A stretch of 5,957 nt of DNA from Chlamydiota bacterium (lineage in GTDB: Bacteria > Chlamydiota > Chlamydiia > Chlamydiales > Rhabdochlamydiaceae): positions 1 to 5,957 of the forward strand of contig VGMB01000106.1 in assembly GCA_016866585.1 (NCBI GenBank). Direction: 5' to 3'. Shown here piece by piece: positions 3,715 to 5,957 of the stretch (position 1 is the stretch's first letter; the number at the start of each line of letters is the position of its first letter). The notes beneath the pieces were generated by a model, which was not told the origin of the DNA, made no database searches, and saw nothing but the letters and a program-made list of their open reading frames with translations. The position numbers and the translations under genes are program-made.

Positions 3715-5957
3715 TTAATCAGCTATCCATACTTTTTTAGGCACTAGATTTATGTGATCTTTTTTTAGAATATCAGCTTTTAATAAAAGATAAAGAGCAC
3801 CTTTATCTTTTAATTTGATTAGATCTTCTGAATCAGAGTCTAAATCCCAGATATCATGTAGAACAAGGCTCTCTGAACTTTGATTCACAAGATTAAAAAT
3901 CTCTAAGGCTTCTTTTTTAGATGTTTTAAAAAGATCATCGTATGATCTTTTTACATTTTCTATGAGAAGCTGTGGGGTAAAATGCTGATAAAATACATGA
4001 AGTAATTCCTGAGCGTCGTACTGTAGTAAGGAAGCATATATACACTCAGCATGCTGATCGAATGTTATCTTATGGGCAAGTCCCAAAGGGGAAGATAAAA
4101 TATTTTTTAGATGTAATGACTGATGAGAAATTTGCTTTATTTCATTTTTTTCAGCTGTGATTTCTCTTAAAAAACCCGAGTCTTTAGCTAAAAGATCTTC
4201 TATAGACATCTGAACAACATCTGAGATAAACTGTTTAATATGTCTATCTGCTTTAGACAAGAAACCAGTACTCTCGTTTCTATATCTATATTCTCTATCT
4301 AGGATATGGTATGTACTGACAACACCTTCAGACTTTCCCGCTACGCAATTTCGTATGGAGGCGGATAGTTTGAGAAAAACCTCTTCAGCCTGACTAAGAA
4401 CGTCCGATTCACTTTTATCCTTAGAACTATCCATAACAACCTTAGCTATGGCCTGGAAATAAGCTTCGAGAATACCTACATCATTAGATAAAGGAGCCTG
4501 TAATAGTTCCAGAAAAAATGGTTGAGAAAAGTTCTGGCATAGATCTTCTAAAGGAGCTCCGCAAGAAGACAACACATAATTCAAGGTTTGTTGTCTTTTT
4601 GAGAAATCTAAAGATCTAATTCTATCCTTAAATGTTTGTATAAAAGACATCCATTCATGTGGAGTTACGGGCATATTTTTGCATACACGCATGACTTCAC
4701 TTTTTGGAATAAATTTACTTAGTAACGTTTTAAGAGAGTCAGATTGTACTAAAACTTCGCCTGCCTCGGTATTGGTCGTAACTAGATTTTCATATTCTTC
4801 TATGCTTAAAGACTGGGCAACCTTTTTAAATACCTTATAAGGATCATTTAGATTAACTCTATTAGGATCAGTTATAATAATATCAAGACAACCAAGTGCC
4901 AATGGACTTTCATGGTCAGTATTAAAGATTCGGATATTATTAAATGTCTCCAAGGCTATTCCCCGCCTTACATAATCTAAAGGCATTTTTAAGATCCTCT
5001 TTAAAAGGGACTCTCTCAAAGCTTCGTGCTTTGATCCATCGACTCTAGCAAAGCTAGCTTGCATCAGCTTAAATCTATTTGTTATCCCTGGGTTTCCTAA
5101 AGTCACAGCGACAAGATTATCGACCATTTCTTTTATGTAAGGATCTGTAGATGATGGTGGAAAAAATACAAATGATTTTATGAGTCGATTTTTAGCTTGA
5201 GGAGGAATGTTCTCTTGTGACAGCGTAGAAAAAATTTCAAACACCTCAGCTCTTTCTCTCTTAGTCATGAAAGAAAGACCTTCAAGCCATTTTATCTTAT
5301 GTTCAATACCCTCATCGTTTGTAGCAAGTCTTTCTGCTAATTCTACAATATCTAAGCAATCGGTAACAGGTTTGTGACGAAGCATAGTCAGAAAAAGATT
5401 TATTGAATCACCTGTTGTATCACCACTACAAAACTCTAATGCAAGATCACATAATATCTGTCTGCGATCTTCTGAGATACGTTGTAGATTAGATATTAAA
5501 GAGTTCTTTTGTTTTACATCCGTAAAACCTGACAACATTTTTTTACAACAAATAATAAACTCAGGCAAATGCTCTGCAGGTAAAGATAAAAAAATTGGAA
5601 TGCAGTCAGCAAATCCTAGATCTGTAGGTAGGAAAAACTCTCTGAGTGCATTTATTATCTCTCTACGATATGTTGGCTCCAATTCACCTATATTAGAAAT
5701 CACATTTGCTCTTTCAAAAGCCGATGATATTGCCAATAACTCATCCTTGAACTCGAGCAAAAACTGATCTCTTTGCTCTGAAGGGATTTTGGCAACCGCC
5801 TCAAGGATCTTTACTTTATTAGATAGGGAATCATTATCGACATGGAGCTGCCTTGTGATAAATACAATTTGAGTTATCTCTGCATGTGGCAAAGATAAAA
5901 CCTGATCGATAAGCCTGCGCCATTCAGCCTCATTAGCATTATTATCTAAAAGTGGGG
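3715..5957 (-). CDS. Large alpha-helical repeat protein, C-terminal 746 residues (5' end off the right edge)
   Basis: The stop is TAA at 3717-3715. A TTG at 5892 might be taken as the start, but the frame stays open for 21 more codons to the window edge. Those residues (ending EWRRLIDQVLS) look like the second helix of another repeat, so the gene is truncated and its real start is outside. I number visible residues from the first full codon (5955-5953). Residues 22-264 are seven consecutive units of 33-35 residues, and similar but looser helices continue to about 400. The middle (about 400-560) is helical without clear periodicity. The C-terminal 190 residues or so look like a separate helical domain containing LSSPLGLAHKITFDQH and FYQHFTPQLL, followed by an acidic patch (DLDSDSED) and a basic-hydrophobic tail ending VWIAD. 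There is no membrane segment and no catalytic motif I recognise. A scaffold or protein-binding role is plausible from the fold only, and a host-directed effector role is speculation. Confidence 0.85.
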   Translation of the reverse strand, partial: PLLDNNANEAEWRRLIDQVLSLPHAEITQIVFITRQLHVDNDSLSNKVKILEAVAKIPSEQRDQFLLEFKDELLAISSAFERANVISNIGELEPTYRREIINALREFFLPTDLGFADCIPIFLSLPAEHLPEFIICCKKMLSGFTDVKQKNSLISNLQRISEDRRQILCDLALEFCSGDTTGDSINLFLTMLRHKPVTDCLDIVELAERLATNDEGIEHKIKWLEGLSFMTKRERAEVFEIFSTLSQENIPPQAKNRLIKSFVFFPPSSTDPYIKEMVDNLVAVTLGNPGITNRFKLMQASFARVDGSKHEALRESLLKRILKMPLDYVRRGIALETFNNIRIFNTDHESPLALGCLDIIITDPNRVNLNDPYKVFKKVAQSLSIEEYENLVTTNTEAGEVLVQSDSLKTLLSKFIPKSEVMRVCKNMPVTPHEWMSFIQTFKDRIRSLDFSKRQQTLNYVLSSCGAPLEDLCQNFSQPFFLELLQAPLSNDVGILEAYFQAIAKVVMDSSKDKSESDVLSQAEEVFLKLSASIRNCVAGKSEGVVSTYHILDREYRYRNESTGFLSKADRHIKQFISDVVQMSIEDLLAKDSGFLREITAEKNEIKQISHQSLHLKNILSSPLGLAHKITFDQHAECIYASLLQYDAQELLHVFYQHFTPQLLIENVKRSYDDLFKTSKKEALEIFNLVNQSSESLVLHDIWDLDSDSEDLIKLKDKGALYLLLKADILKKDHINLVPKKVWIAD
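5164..5892 (-). repeat. Seven tandem ~35-residue helical repeats in the large protein
   Basis: Unit starts on the visible chain are residues 22 (LPHAEITQIV), 57 (IPSEQRDQFL), 92 (LEPTYRREII), 125 (LPAEHLPEFI), 160 (ISEDRRQILC), 195 (KPVTDCLDIV) and 230 (MTKRERAEVF). Spacings are 35, 35, 33, 35, 35 and 35. Each unit opens with a hydrophobic residue, often followed by Pro, as a helix cap. A first amphipathic helix follows, then a polar turn at about unit positions 18-22, then a second helix ending near position 34. Identity between units is low, so the repeat shows in periodicity and hydrophobic pattern, not in DNA. Length and layout resemble TPR/PPR-type helical hairpins, but I see no consensus of either. 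Confidence 0.65.

Noticed and set aside
5164..5957. TPR or PPR repeats in the large protein
   Set aside because: Unit length fits, but the conserved small and aromatic positions of TPR and the PPR consensus are absent, so I name it only as a helical hairpin repeat.

Overview
The window is AT-rich (roughly 35-38% G+C by eye), uses the standard code, and is densely packed with bacterial genes, most with clear Shine-Dalgarno sites. It holds four complete recognisable genes between two reading frames cut by the window edges. The gene set does not fix the taxon. The AT-richness, a lipoprotein hydrolase and two large lineage-specific proteins, one built of helical repeats, resemble a host-associated Gram-negative bacterium. 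An environmental chlamydia (Rhabdochlamydia or Simkania type) is my best guess, but it rests on overall impression and is low confidence.

Layout, left to right. Positions 1-609 (minus) carry the N-terminal 203 residues of an unrecognised protein that continues off the left edge. Diverging from it, after a 141-bp A/T-tract-rich gap, is a predicted SGNH/GDSL-family hydrolase lipoprotein (751-1584, plus). After a 167-bp regulatory-looking gap comes a four-helix DoxX-family membrane protein (1752-2144, plus). It has no Shine-Dalgarno of its own, but it overlaps a possible 11-codon leader ORF by ATGA and lies behind an inverted repeat. Converging on it with a 19-bp gap is a bifunctional methionine sulfoxide reductase in MsrB-MsrA order (2164-3018, minus). 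Diverging from that gene is a TTG-initiated GNAT acetyltransferase (3199-3657, plus). The 180-bp gap between these two holds candidate promoters and a 9-bp inverted repeat whose arms each touch one promoter. Finally, 3715-5957 (minus) is the C-terminal 746 residues of a large protein whose frame stays open at the right edge. Its N-terminal visible part consists of at least seven consecutive repeats of about 35 residues, predicted to be helical hairpins. Its C-terminal part is an unrecognised domain.

How the genes may work together: DoxX-family proteins and Msr enzymes are both linked to redox and oxidative-stress handling, so 1752-3018 may be a small redox-protection patch. Because the two genes converge, they are not an operon. 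No phage, IS element, CRISPR array, tRNA or rRNA is visible. The most novel objects are the helical-repeat protein with its unidentified C-terminal domain, the orphan at the left edge, and the two intergenic control regions.
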